DNA from: a bacterium
Lineage (GTDB): Bacteria; Vulcanimicrobiota; CADAWZ01
Length of the DNA: 5,186 bases
Assembly: GCA_024409025.1 (NCBI GenBank)
Contig: JAKSUM010000115.1
Span: forward strand, 1-5,186
Direction of reading: 5' to 3'
A program made the position numbers and the translations under genes. Under the pieces are notes generated by a model, which saw only the letters and a program-made list of their open reading frames with translations, did no database searches and was not told where the DNA came from. Every line of letters starts with the position of its first letter. Positions within the stretch are counted from its first letter, which is position 1. Shown here piece after piece: positions 1-5,186 of this stretch.

Positions 1-1
1 A

Positions 2-112
2 ATGAAGATGGAGACAGAGATAAAATCTCAGGTATCCGGAACGGTCACATCAATAAGCGCTCAGGCAGGCAATCAGGTTTCCGCAGGACAGACAATAATG
101 AAAATAAAATAA
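2..112 (+). CDS. Biotin carrier domain, C-terminal end (decarboxylase alpha or carrier subunit), 5' truncated
   Basis: Only the last 36 residues lie in the window, in the frame starting at base 2, beginning Met-Lys-Met-Glu-Thr-Glu. This is the second half of the (A/V)MKM biotinylation motif, and base 1 would be the last base of the preceding codon. The lysine at 5-7 would carry biotin. The rest (SGTV, then a G-x-x-V-x-x-G-Q turn and a final I-M-K-I-K strand) is the typical second half of a biotinyl/lipoyl beta barrel. In sodium-pumping decarboxylases this domain shuttles CO2 from the carboxyltransferase to the membrane subunit, which is encoded 12 bases downstream. It could be the tail of a fused OadA-type alpha subunit or a separate MmdC/GcdC-type carrier. 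The window cannot decide, so no symbol is given. The stop is TAA at 110-112. Confidence 0.9.
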   Translation: MKMETEIKSQVSGTVTSISAQAGNQVSAGQTIMKIK

Positions 113-113
113 T

Positions 114-120
114 CGGAGGG
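114..120 (+). promoter_or_regulatory. Ribosome binding site deciding the TTG start of the beta subunit gene
   Basis: CGGAGGG lies 4 bases before TTG at 125-127, right after the TAA of the biotin carrier. No ATG is available at suitable spacing, and the following residues form the expected short N-terminal lead before the first membrane segment, so TTG is the best start. Confidence 0.8.
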
Positions 121-124
121 AAAA

Positions 125-1312
125 TTGGATATAGCATCAAAATTCAGCGAGCTTAACCGCTCCACCGGTTATTTTAACCTCATCAAGCCTGCGCAAGAAG
201 GCCTGAACGGATTTGAGCAGTTCCTTCATATGGGAGGAACGCTTATAATGTTTGCAGTATGCCTGCTGCTCATATATCTTGCCATAAAAAAGCAATATGA
301 GCCTCTTCTTCTGCTTCCAATAGGATTCGGAGGCATACTTGCAAATATTCCGGTAATAGGCATTGCGGATCAGGCAACCAACGGATTTCTTTACCAGATC
401 TACCATATGGGAATAGAATCAGGACTCTTCCCTCTTTTCATTTTCATGGGAATAGGAGCAATGACTGATTTTGCCCCGCTTATTGCAAATCCGAAAATGG
501 CACTGCTTGGAGGAGCGGCTCAATTCGGCATATTCGGAGCTCTCCTCGGGGCGCTCCTTCTTAATCCATGGTTCCACTTTGACCTCCATCAGGCGGCTTC
601 AATTGGAATAATAGGAGGAGCCGACGGTCCTACATCCATATTCGTGACCTCAAAGCTTGCGCCGGAGCTCTTAGGGGCAATAGCTGTCGCGGCATATTCA
701 TATATGGCTCTTGTACCGATAATACAGCCGCCGATCATGAAGCTTCTCACGACGGAAGCCGAAAGAAAGATTGAGATGAAGCAGCTCAGACCTGTCTCTA
801 AAACGGAAAAAATCGTATTTCCGATAATAGTACTCGCCATGTGCGCTCTTCTTCTCCCAGACGCAACCCCCCTCATTGGGGCACTTACATTCGGAAACCT
901 CGCAAAGGAAAGCGGAGTCGTCGACAGAATATCAAAAACACTCCAGAATGAGTTCACAAACATAGTAACGATACTTCTCGGACTGTCAGTAGGCTCGAAG
1001 CTGCAGTCTGATCATTTCCTTACAGTACAGACACTCGGAATTCTGATTCTCGGAGTATGCGCATTCGCAATAGCCACTGCATCAGGAGTAATATGCGCAA
1101 AGATAATGAATGCCTTCTCAAAGGTAAAAATCAACCCGCTCATAGGGGCAGCAGGAGTATCTGCAGTTCCCATGGCCGCCAGAGTCGTAAATAAAGTCGG
1201 TTTGGAGAGCAACCCCAACAACTACCTGCTCATGTATGCCATGGGACCAAATGTATCGGGAGTCATCGGTTCTGCAGTAGCAGCAGGAATACTTATTTCT
1301 CTATGTAAATAA
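125..1312 (+). CDS. Sodium-translocating biotin-dependent decarboxylase, beta (membrane) subunit
   Basis: This 395-residue polytopic membrane protein is of the OadB/MmdB/GcdB family. The subunit removes CO2 from carboxybiotin in the membrane and couples this to sodium export. Hydrophobic segments lie roughly at 39-54, 59-80, 101-120, 127-147, 183-203, 228-245, 301-322 and 366-393. The signature G-G-A-D-G-P-T at 164-170 is the family's re-entrant region, and Asp167 corresponds to the essential Asp203 of Klebsiella OadB. With the same offset of 36, Tyr193, Asn337, Gly341, Ser346 and Arg353 match Tyr229, Asn373, Gly377, Ser382 and Arg389, so all known sodium or proton path residues are present. 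It is shorter than Klebsiella OadB (about 433 residues) at the N-terminus, like many MmdB/GcdB proteins. It is closely coupled to the upstream biotin carrier. Function as a decarboxylase pump is secure. The substrate (oxaloacetate, methylmalonyl-CoA or glutaconyl-CoA) is not decided by this subunit, although the PEPCK neighbour favours oxaloacetate. Confidence 0.95.
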   Translation: MDIASKFSELNRSTGYFNLIKPAQEGLNGFEQFLHMGGTLIMFAVCLLLIYLAIKKQYEPLLLLPIGFGGILANIPVIGIADQATNGFLYQIYHMGIESGLFPLFIFMGIGAMTDFAPLIANPKMALLGGAAQFGIFGALLGALLLNPWFHFDLHQAASIGIIGGADGPTSIFVTSKLAPELLGAIAVAAYSYMALVPIIQPPIMKLLTTEAERKIEMKQLRPVSKTEKIVFPIIVLAMCALLLPDATPLIGALTFGNLAKESGVVDRISKTLQNEFTNIVTILLGLSVGSKLQSDHFLTVQTLGILILGVCAFAIATASGVICAKIMNAFSKVKINPLIGAAGVSAVPMAARVVNKVGLESNPNNYLLMYAMGPNVSGVIGSAVAAGILISLCK

Positions 1313-1355
1313 TAAAATAAAGAAATAACGTAAAAACAAAGAAAGGACAATAATA

Positions 1356-3002
1356 ATGAGCACCATCGAGTATTTCAGAAACAAAGAAGAATTCAAGCCC
1401 ACCATGTCCGCTGCCAGAGCGACAATAACGGCCGCATTCTTCGGAAACAATGTCGACCATGTAAAATCAGCTGCTGAGGCCTACAAGCTCGCTCTCAACA
1501 GCCCCGGAACAATAGAGCTTACGGGAATGCCCGTATATCAGCCTGAAAAGCTCGGTCTTCCCAAGGGCGCAAACCAGCTTCTTTTAAATGACGGTGCAAC
1601 AGTCGGCCGCTGCGCAGCAGCAAGAAGAATCGTAGGCGAATCAAACTGCGATCTCAAGACCCTTCTTCCTGTCATCAGAGAAGCCGTCTACGGAACAAGA
1701 AACAAATTCATGTACAAGACTGAAGCGGTCATAGGCCTTGAGAACGATTTCATGATCAAAGCCCATCTTCTCATACCTGCAGGCCACGAGAACATCATGT
1801 ATTCATGGCTTCTCAACTTCCAGTACATAAACGAAGAATATGCAAGAATGTACGAAGGCTCCAAGAAGATAGCCGAAGGCGACATATTCGTAATCTCCGA
1901 TCCCGACTGGTCGCATCCGGATTTCCCCTACGGCCTCACATTCTTTGATCCCGAGCACAACTGTGCAGCAATTCTCGGAATGAGATACTTCGGCGAACAC
2001 AAAAAAGGCACTCTGACCCTCGCATGGGGAGCAGCCGCAAGAAACGGATACGCATCATGCCACGGCGGAATGAAGCGCTACAACCTCGAAGGCGGAAAGT
2101 CATTCCAGGTAGCAGTATTCGGTCTTTCCGGATCTGGAAAGTCAACAATCACCCACGCAAAGCATGACAACAAGTATGACATCACAGTACTTCATGATGA
2201 TGCTTTCATCATTAACGTTCATGACAAGTATTCAATCGCCCTTGAGCCAGCATACTTTGACAAGACAGCCGACTATCCTATGGGATGCGAAGACAACAAG
2301 TACATCGTCACCCAGCAGAATAACGGAGCAATCGAAGGCGAAGACGGCAAGATCTATGCGGTAACCGAAGACGTAAGAAACGGAAACGGAAGAGCCGTAA
2401 AGTCAAGACTGTGGTCACCTAACAGGGTTGACAGAATCGACGAGCCTATCAATGCGATATTCTGGCTTATGAAGGATCCTACCCTTCCGCCGGTAGTCAA
2501 GCTTTCAGGAGCAGCTCTCGGAAGCGCCATGGGCGCAACTCTCGCAACAAAGCGCACATCTGCTGAAAGGCTTGCCTGCGGAGTAGATCCCAACGCCCTC
2601 GTGGTAGAGCCCTATGCAAACCCCTTCAGAGTATATCCTCTCGCAGTAGACTATGAACGCTTCAAATTCCTTATTGAAGACGGCGTAGACTGCTACATCC
2701 TCAACACCGGCGAATTCATGGGCAAAAAGGTCGGCAAGAATGATACTCTCGGCATAATCGAAGCCATCGTTGAGGGCAAGGCAAAATTCGAAAAATGGGG
2801 CAATCTCACCGACATACAGATCATGAACCTCGAAGGATTCGAAGCGTCATTTGACAACGCAGAATACGCTGCAGAATTCAAGAAACGTATGCAGGACAGA
2901 ATAGCCTTCATAGAATCAAGAGAGACAGAAAAAGGCGGCAAGGACAAGCTCCCCGCCGACGCTCTCGAAGCTCTCAAGAAGGTAATCGATCAGATCAAAT
3001 AA
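1356..3002 (+). CDS. pckA: Divergent ATP-type phosphoenolpyruvate carboxykinase
   Basis: This 548-residue cytosolic protein is expected to interconvert oxaloacetate plus ATP with PEP, CO2 and ADP. By-eye alignment to E. coli Pck (540 residues): Gly-Arg at 84-85 fits the substrate arginine (Arg65). Tyr211 with Lys216-Lys217 in G-E-H-K-K-G fits the Tyr207 and Lys212/213 region. His236 fits the metal ligand His232. The P-loop G-L-S-G-S-G-K-S at 256-263 matches the kinase-1a motif, with Lys262 as Lys254. Asp281-Asp282 match Asp268-269. L-P-P-V at 377-380 and L-N-T-G at 449-452 match later conserved blocks. Differences are Ser for Thr at the P-loop end, D-D-A instead of D-D-E, a weak match to the N-T-R segment (around Arg357), and loss of the S-P-K-D-K segment after Gly-Arg. 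The ATG is preceded by AAAGGA at 1342-1347, 8 bases upstream. It lies 43 bases after the beta subunit gene with no terminator between, so it is probably cotranscribed. The fold assignment is firm; the exact nucleotide and physiological direction are inferred. Confidence 0.85.
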   Translation: MSTIEYFRNKEEFKPTMSAARATITAAFFGNNVDHVKSAAEAYKLALNSPGTIELTGMPVYQPEKLGLPKGANQLLLNDGATVGRCAAARRIVGESNCDLKTLLPVIREAVYGTRNKFMYKTEAVIGLENDFMIKAHLLIPAGHENIMYSWLLNFQYINEEYARMYEGSKKIAEGDIFVISDPDWSHPDFPYGLTFFDPEHNCAAILGMRYFGEHKKGTLTLAWGAAARNGYASCHGGMKRYNLEGGKSFQVAVFGLSGSGKSTITHAKHDNKYDITVLHDDAFIINVHDKYSIALEPAYFDKTADYPMGCEDNKYIVTQQNNGAIEGEDGKIYAVTEDVRNGNGRAVKSRLWSPNRVDRIDEPINAIFWLMKDPTLPPVVKLSGAALGSAMGATLATKRTSAERLACGVDPNALVVEPYANPFRVYPLAVDYERFKFLIEDGVDCYILNTGEFMGKKVGKNDTLGIIEAIVEGKAKFEKWGNLTDIQIMNLEGFEASFDNAEYAAEFKKRMQDRIAFIESRETEKGGKDKLPADALEALKKVIDQIK

Positions 3003-3028
3003 AACATACGGCTGCAAGCAGCTGGCAG

Positions 3029-3060
3029 AAAAGCCCCGCCAGAACTGGCGGGGCTTTTTT
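3029..3060 (+). terminator. Rho-independent terminator of the decarboxylase-PEPCK operon
   Basis: The GC-rich stem 3031-3040 (AAGCCCCGCC) pairs perfectly with 3047-3056. A3041-T3046 extends it inward, leaving a GAAC tetraloop, and A-T pairs at 3029-3030 with 3057-3058 extend it outward. A run of six T follows at 3055-3060. It lies 26 bases after the PEPCK stop codon, as expected for the end of the operon. Confidence 0.93.
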
Positions 3061-3082
3061 CAAGATACAGGCAGGAGATAAC

Positions 3083-3286
3083 ATGGCACAGAAAGCAAAA
3101 AAATGCATATGCTGCGGAGAATCCCTGAAAAAGGACTGGATAGCCCTAAATAAAAAATTCATAGGCAGGGAGTCAAAAGAATTCTTCTGCATCTCATGCC
3201 TTGCAGAAAGGCTTGAATGCACCATAGAGGATCTTGAGGATAAAATAGAGATCCTTAAGGAAGAGGGCTGCGCCCTGTTTTCATAA
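3083..3286 (+). CDS. Small conserved-looking protein with two CxxC pairs (putative zinc ribbon)
   Basis: This 67-residue soluble protein has the cysteine pairs Cys8/Cys11 (C-I-C-C-G) and Cys36/Cys39 (C-I-S-C-L), about 25 residues apart, the usual spacing of a zinc knuckle pair. A charged helix-like segment (roughly 41-60, A-E-R-L through L-K-E) and a short tail G-C-A-L-F-S follow. Extra cysteines are at 10, 46 and 63. The ATG is supported by AGGAG at 3073-3077 with 5-base spacing. I recall short proteins of this layout, ending in a G-C-T-L-F-like tail, as hypothetical proteins in Clostridia, but know no function and assign none. It starts just behind a strong terminator and is followed by its own terminator, so it is probably a single-gene unit or is reached by read-through. 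A metal-binding or partner-binding adaptor is the cautious reading. Confidence 0.82.
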   Translation: MAQKAKKCICCGESLKKDWIALNKKFIGRESKEFFCISCLAERLECTIEDLEDKIEILKEEGCALFS

Positions 3287-3319
3287 AAAAAAGCCCCCAT
3301 AAAAGAGGGCTTTTTTTTT
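3285..3319. terminator. Bidirectional rho-independent terminator between convergent genes
   Basis: Eight A (3285-3292) are followed by GCCC (3293-3296), which pairs with GGGC at 3307-3310. One C-A mismatch (3297/3306) precedes a further C3298-G3305 pair, the loop is ATAAAA, and nine T follow at 3311-3319. The A and T tracts also pair with each other, so the hairpin carries a U-tract in either transcription direction. It begins inside the TAA stop of the CxxC gene and ends 7 bases short of the TGA stop of the minus-strand gene, so it can serve both. Confidence 0.9.
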
Positions 3320-3326
3320 ATGAAAA

Positions 3327-3845
3327 TCAAACGCGGATTATTCTGTCTTCAGATATTCCAAGCTCCAAGGAAGCCTCAAGGGCCTTATCCGAATCGGAGC
3401 TGGAAATAAGGCATGAAATCGTAGTATGGGAATCAGTCGTTCTTAATACGGATATCTTTCTTTTATCAAATGAAGCAAGAATCGAATCCATTATGCCGGA
3501 TGCGCCCTTGATTCCAGTTCCAGCAAATGAAAACTTTGAGACTCCGGACATGCATGAGAAAACTATTCCGGCCTCACGAAGCGCCATTGAGGCTGTTTCA
3601 GATAATTTATCCGGACAAATAAACAGGACCGAATCATATGTCATATTGATCATATCAAGGCTTATATTCCTTGCCTTCATTATGTCAAAAACAGACTTTG
3701 CAAGCATACCGGAATTAACATCAGGATTTTCAGCAAATTTTATTTCCATTTGAGACTGCTCTGATGAGATTTCAAGAGAATCGAAAACTCCCGTACCCTC
3801 AATGCCTGTAACTGCGGAGGTGCCGGACAAAGCGTCCTCTGGCAC
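3327..3845 (-). CDS. ACT-domain regulatory part of aspartokinase (DapG-like), downstream fragment
   Basis: From GTG at 3843-3845 this is 172 residues; the open frame extends 18 codons further up to the TAA at 3900. ACT 1 spans about 33-97 (strand M-E-I-K-F, helix S-V-F-D-I-M-K, strand I-S-L-D-M-I-N). ACT 2 spans about 103-170, starting V-S-K-F-S-F-A-G-T-G-I, as in the aspartokinase motif K-V-S-x-V-G-x-G-I. Residues T-D-S-H-T-T-I-S at 137-144 match the D-S-H-T-T-I of B. subtilis DapG rather than the T-S-E-I-K-I of lysine- or threonine-sensitive enzymes. In the family these ACT domains bind the end-product inhibitor. The GTG has no Shine-Dalgarno sequence in front of it, so independent translation is doubtful. 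The stop is TGA at 3327-3329, next to the shared terminator. Confidence 0.65.
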   Translation of the reverse strand: MPEDALSGTSAVTGIEGTGVFDSLEISSEQSQMEIKFAENPDVNSGMLAKSVFDIMKARNISLDMINMTYDSVLFICPDKLSETASMALREAGIVFSCMSGVSKFSFAGTGIKGASGIMDSILASFDKRKISVLRTTDSHTTISCLISSSDSDKALEASLELGISEDRIIRV

Positions 3846-3899
3846 GGAAAGAGGGGCAATAATAAGAAGAGAATGCCTGGAAGCCTCCTGTTCAAGATA

Positions 3900-4247
3900 T
3901 TAAATAAATATAAAAAAATCAAGAGAAGAAATCTTTTCAGGAAATCTGCCCTTTACATAAAAGCCATGCATAAAAGAGCATGAAAACCCTGCCTTCAGAA
4001 GGCTAGAGCATATTGAGGAGCTTTTAGAAACCTGAGAGGCAAATGACATGAGCTCGGAAGCCCTTCCTGAAAGACCGGACCTGTCTGCCCCTATTCTGCG
4101 GCAAAGACCGTCAAGCTGCAAGCCGGGGATCTCTCCAGCAAGAATAAAAATAACCTTTTCGCCTTTGGAAAGCAGAAGCATGGCTTCGGCAGCCGCCTGC
4201 TCTTCCTTTCCAGCCATATCTTTTTCGCTTATAACAAACGCATCCAT
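3900..4247 (-). CDS. N-terminal aspartokinase-like fragment without catalytic motif
   Basis: This fragment has 115 residues from ATG 4245-4247, which is preceded by GAAGG (4253-4257) with a 5-base spacer. TTG at 4257-4259 would add four residues but overlaps that site and has no site of its own. Recognisable aspartokinase elements are a strand K-V-I-F-I-L-A-G in place of V-V-V-V-V-S-A-M-G, then E-L-M-S-F-A-S-Q-V-S in place of the L-L-S-x-G-E-x-x-S block, and S-L-L-K-A-G-F with the following strand. The N-terminus has no K-F-G-G-T-S, so the lysine that contacts substrate phosphates is missing. The sequence is unusually rich in serine. The fragment ends at TAA 3900-3902 in an AT-rich stretch (Phe-Phe-Ile-Phe-Ile). 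The family assignment rests mainly on the downstream ACT half in the same frame. Confidence 0.55.
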   Translation of the reverse strand: MDAFVISEKDMAGKEEQAAAEAMLLLSKGEKVIFILAGEIPGLQLDGLCRRIGADRSGLSGRASELMSFASQVSKSSSICSSLLKAGFSCSFMHGFYVKGRFPEKISSLDFFIFI

Positions 4248-4352
4248 AAAAACCTTCAAAATAGTAAATTGAATAATAATTAATCAAGAACAGAATTTCT
4301 GTAAGAGACGGATTCTTCCTGCAATACGAAAAATACCAGACAAGGAGAAAAA
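4248..4352. promoter_or_regulatory. Divergent intergenic region with candidate promoters and a short palindrome
   Basis: This 105-base AT-rich stretch separates the starts of the aspartokinase-like gene (minus) and the nitrilase-family gene (plus), so it must hold promoters for both unless upstream transcription covers them. Weak matches on the + strand are TTGAAT (4269-4274) with CAGAAT (4291-4296) at 16 bases. On the minus strand they are TTGATT (complement of 4282-4287) with TACTAT (complement of 4261-4266) at 15 bases. ACAGAATTTCTGT at 4290-4302 is a perfect 6-base inverted repeat about one T and overlaps the + strand candidate -10. AAGGAG at 4342-4347 is the ribosome binding site of the plus gene. 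No promoter is certain. Confidence 0.4.
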
Positions 4353-5186
4353 ATGAAAATAAAAATAGGGCTCTGCCAGATAAAAACGTCAGAGAAACTA
4401 TCAGAAAACCTGAAAAGGGCTGAAAAAAATATACAAAAGGCAGCTGAAGAGGGATGCCGAATAGCAGCCCTTCCTGAAATGTTCTGCTGTCCCTACAGCC
4501 TTAAAAGCTTCAGTGATTTCAGCCAGCCTGCCAAGGAAGGCTGCGAAATATACGATTTTCTTTCCGAATGCGCTTCAAAATTCAAAATAAGCCTGATAGG
4601 TGGCTCAATGCCGGAGAAGGACGGCAGCCGCATATATAACTCCTGCCTTATTTTTGAAAGCGGAGGAAAGCTGGCGGCAAAACACAGAAAGAACCATCTG
4701 TTCGATGTGGACATAAAGAACAGCATCAAATTCACGGAATCAGCGGTCCTGTCAAAAGGCGACAAATTCACAGTAGCTGAAATTGAAGGAATAAAAGCAG
4801 GCATAGGAATATGCTATGACATAAGATTCCCAGAGCTTGCCGAACGTATGGCGCTAAATGGAGCCGAGATTCTCCTCTATCCGGGAGCATTCAATATGCG
4901 AACAGGACCGGCTCATGGGGCGCGGACAATAAGGGCAAGGGCGCTCGACTGTCAATGCTATGCAGCCGGAATAGCGCCAGCATTAAACACAAGCCTCTCA
5001 TATCATTCATACGGACATTCCATGGCTGCCGATCCTTGGGGAAGCAAAATAGCCGGTCTTGATATTGAGGAAGGAGTTAAATCATTCACGGCAGATACTG
5101 AAATGATAAGGGAAATAAGGGAGCAGCTGCCGCTATTAAAAGAAAAAATGAGAGTCATAACTGACTGCAACAAAGGACATAAAGTA
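4353..5186 (+). CDS. Nitrilase-superfamily C-N hydrolase, omega-amidase (Nit2)-like, open at the window edge
   Basis: The frame is open for 278 codons to the last base without a stop. Human NIT2 has 276 residues, so little beyond the stop is likely missing. The catalytic triad is visible: Glu42 in L-P-E-M-F, Lys113 in H-R-K-N-H-L-F-D, and Cys154 in G-I-C-Y-D-I-R-F-P-E-L, with the additional Glu129 in F-T-E-S. The block Y-P-G-A-F-N-M-x-T-G-P-A-H at 176-188 is typical of omega-amidases rather than of general nitrilases. Omega-amidases hydrolyse alpha-ketoglutaramate and alpha-ketosuccinamate to 2-oxoglutarate or oxaloacetate plus ammonia, clearing products of glutamine and asparagine transamination; the related Nit1 group acts on deaminated glutathione. 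Oddities are His-Gly-Ala at 188-190, where family members usually have His-Trp-Glu, and K-N-H-L-F-D for K-I-H-L-F-D. The ATG at 4353 follows AAGGAG with 5-base spacing. No signal peptide is seen, so it should be cytosolic. The exact substrate is uncertain. Confidence 0.88.
   Translation, partial: MKIKIGLCQIKTSEKLSENLKRAEKNIQKAAEEGCRIAALPEMFCCPYSLKSFSDFSQPAKEGCEIYDFLSECASKFKISLIGGSMPEKDGSRIYNSCLIFESGGKLAAKHRKNHLFDVDIKNSIKFTESAVLSKGDKFTVAEIEGIKAGIGICYDIRFPELAERMALNGAEILLYPGAFNMRTGPAHGARTIRARALDCQCYAAGIAPALNTSLSYHSYGHSMAADPWGSKIAGLDIEEGVKSFTADTEMIREIREQLPLLKEKMRVITDCNKGHKV

Larger units (their letters stand above)
3327..4247 (-). pseudogene. Degenerate DapG-type aspartokinase, interrupted by one in-frame stop
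   Basis: The two minus-strand open segments described separately are in the same frame, separated only by TAA at 3900-3902. Read through, they give about 305 residues, against about 404 for B. subtilis DapG (aspartokinase I), the enzyme that phosphorylates aspartate at the start of diaminopimelate and lysine synthesis. Homology by eye runs along the first half of the kinase domain and across the stop. It then skips the block holding G-R-G-G-S-D-T and the rest of the nucleotide-binding part (roughly 130 residues), and resumes at a T-G-I motif followed by two ACT domains. The N-terminal K-F-G-G-T-S motif is also absent. Catalysis is therefore not expected even if the stop were repaired. The absence of frameshifts and the preserved ACT pair suggest either recent decay or a former regulatory role. 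A sequencing error at the stop cannot be excluded, but would not explain the missing kinase motifs. Confidence 0.7.

Noticed and set aside
589..963. Long open frame on the minus strand inside the decarboxylase beta subunit gene
   Set aside because: It lies wholly opposite a highly conserved gene, has no ribosome binding site I could support, and its translation has no recognisable family features.
2164..2364. Alternative + frame inside the PEPCK gene
   Set aside because: The real frame here encodes part of the nucleotide-binding domain just after the P-loop; the alternative is Ser/Thr-rich low-quality sequence without a start site.
3011..3022. Small GCTG/CAGC hairpin before the operon terminator, considered as a regulatory leader element
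   Set aside because: A four-base stem is too weak and common to claim a function.
2995..3330. 111-codon minus-strand frame across both terminators and the CxxC gene
   Set aside because: It would have to be transcribed through two strong terminator hairpins and shadows the CxxC gene, which has its own ribosome binding site and motif pairs.
3900..3902. TAA read as a recoded sense codon
   Set aside because: The carrier, beta subunit, PEPCK and CxxC genes in the same window all end in TAA at the expected family length, so reassignment of TAA is not supported.
3912..3918. Run of seven A (T on the minus strand) just before the in-frame stop, considered as a slippage or frameshift site
   Set aside because: The parts on both sides of the stop are already in the same frame, so a single-base shift would destroy rather than restore the protein.
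4493..4804. Minus-strand frame opposite the omega-amidase gene
   Set aside because: The + strand frame here contains the catalytic Lys and is clearly coding; the minus product has no recognisable features.

Overview
The window reads as part of the chromosome of an anaerobic fermenting bacterium, most likely a clostridial Firmicute, with Synergistota as an alternative. The reasons are a biotin-dependent sodium-pumping decarboxylase, frequent ATA, AGA and GGA codons, strong AGGAG-type ribosome binding sites, a TTG start, and a small CxxC protein of a kind I associate with Clostridia. The placement is inference. No mobile element, CRISPR array, tRNA or rRNA was found.

Left part (1-3060, + strand): the end of a decarboxylase operon. 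The window opens inside the biotin attachment motif (Ala-Met-Lys-Met) of a biotin carrier domain. It continues 12 bases later with the membrane subunit (OadB/MmdB/GcdB family), then a divergent ATP-type phosphoenolpyruvate carboxykinase, and closes with a strong rho-independent terminator. If the decarboxylase substrate is oxaloacetate, the two enzymes share that metabolite. Together they would run PEP to oxaloacetate to pyruvate, conserving energy as ATP and a sodium gradient, or the reverse in gluconeogenesis. The substrate-determining carboxyltransferase subunit lies outside the window.

Middle (3061-3326): a 67-residue protein with two CxxC pairs starts only 22 bases after the end of that terminator. 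A second hairpin, with A and T tracts on both sides, separates it from the convergent genes on the minus strand.

Right part (3327-5186): on the minus strand lies a decayed or repurposed aspartokinase of the DapG (diaminopimelate-sensitive) type. It is one reading frame of about 305 codons interrupted by a single in-frame TAA. It lacks the usual N-terminal catalytic motif and about half of the kinase domain, but keeps a well-formed pair of ACT domains. This is the strangest object in the window. A 105-base intergenic region separates it from a divergent + strand gene for an omega-amidase-like nitrilase-family enzyme. That gene has an intact Glu-Lys-Cys triad and runs, still open, to the last base.

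Apart from the aspartokinase relic, the divergent PEPCK and the terminator-adjacent small gene, this is ordinary central metabolism. I did not find a convincing new multi-gene system.
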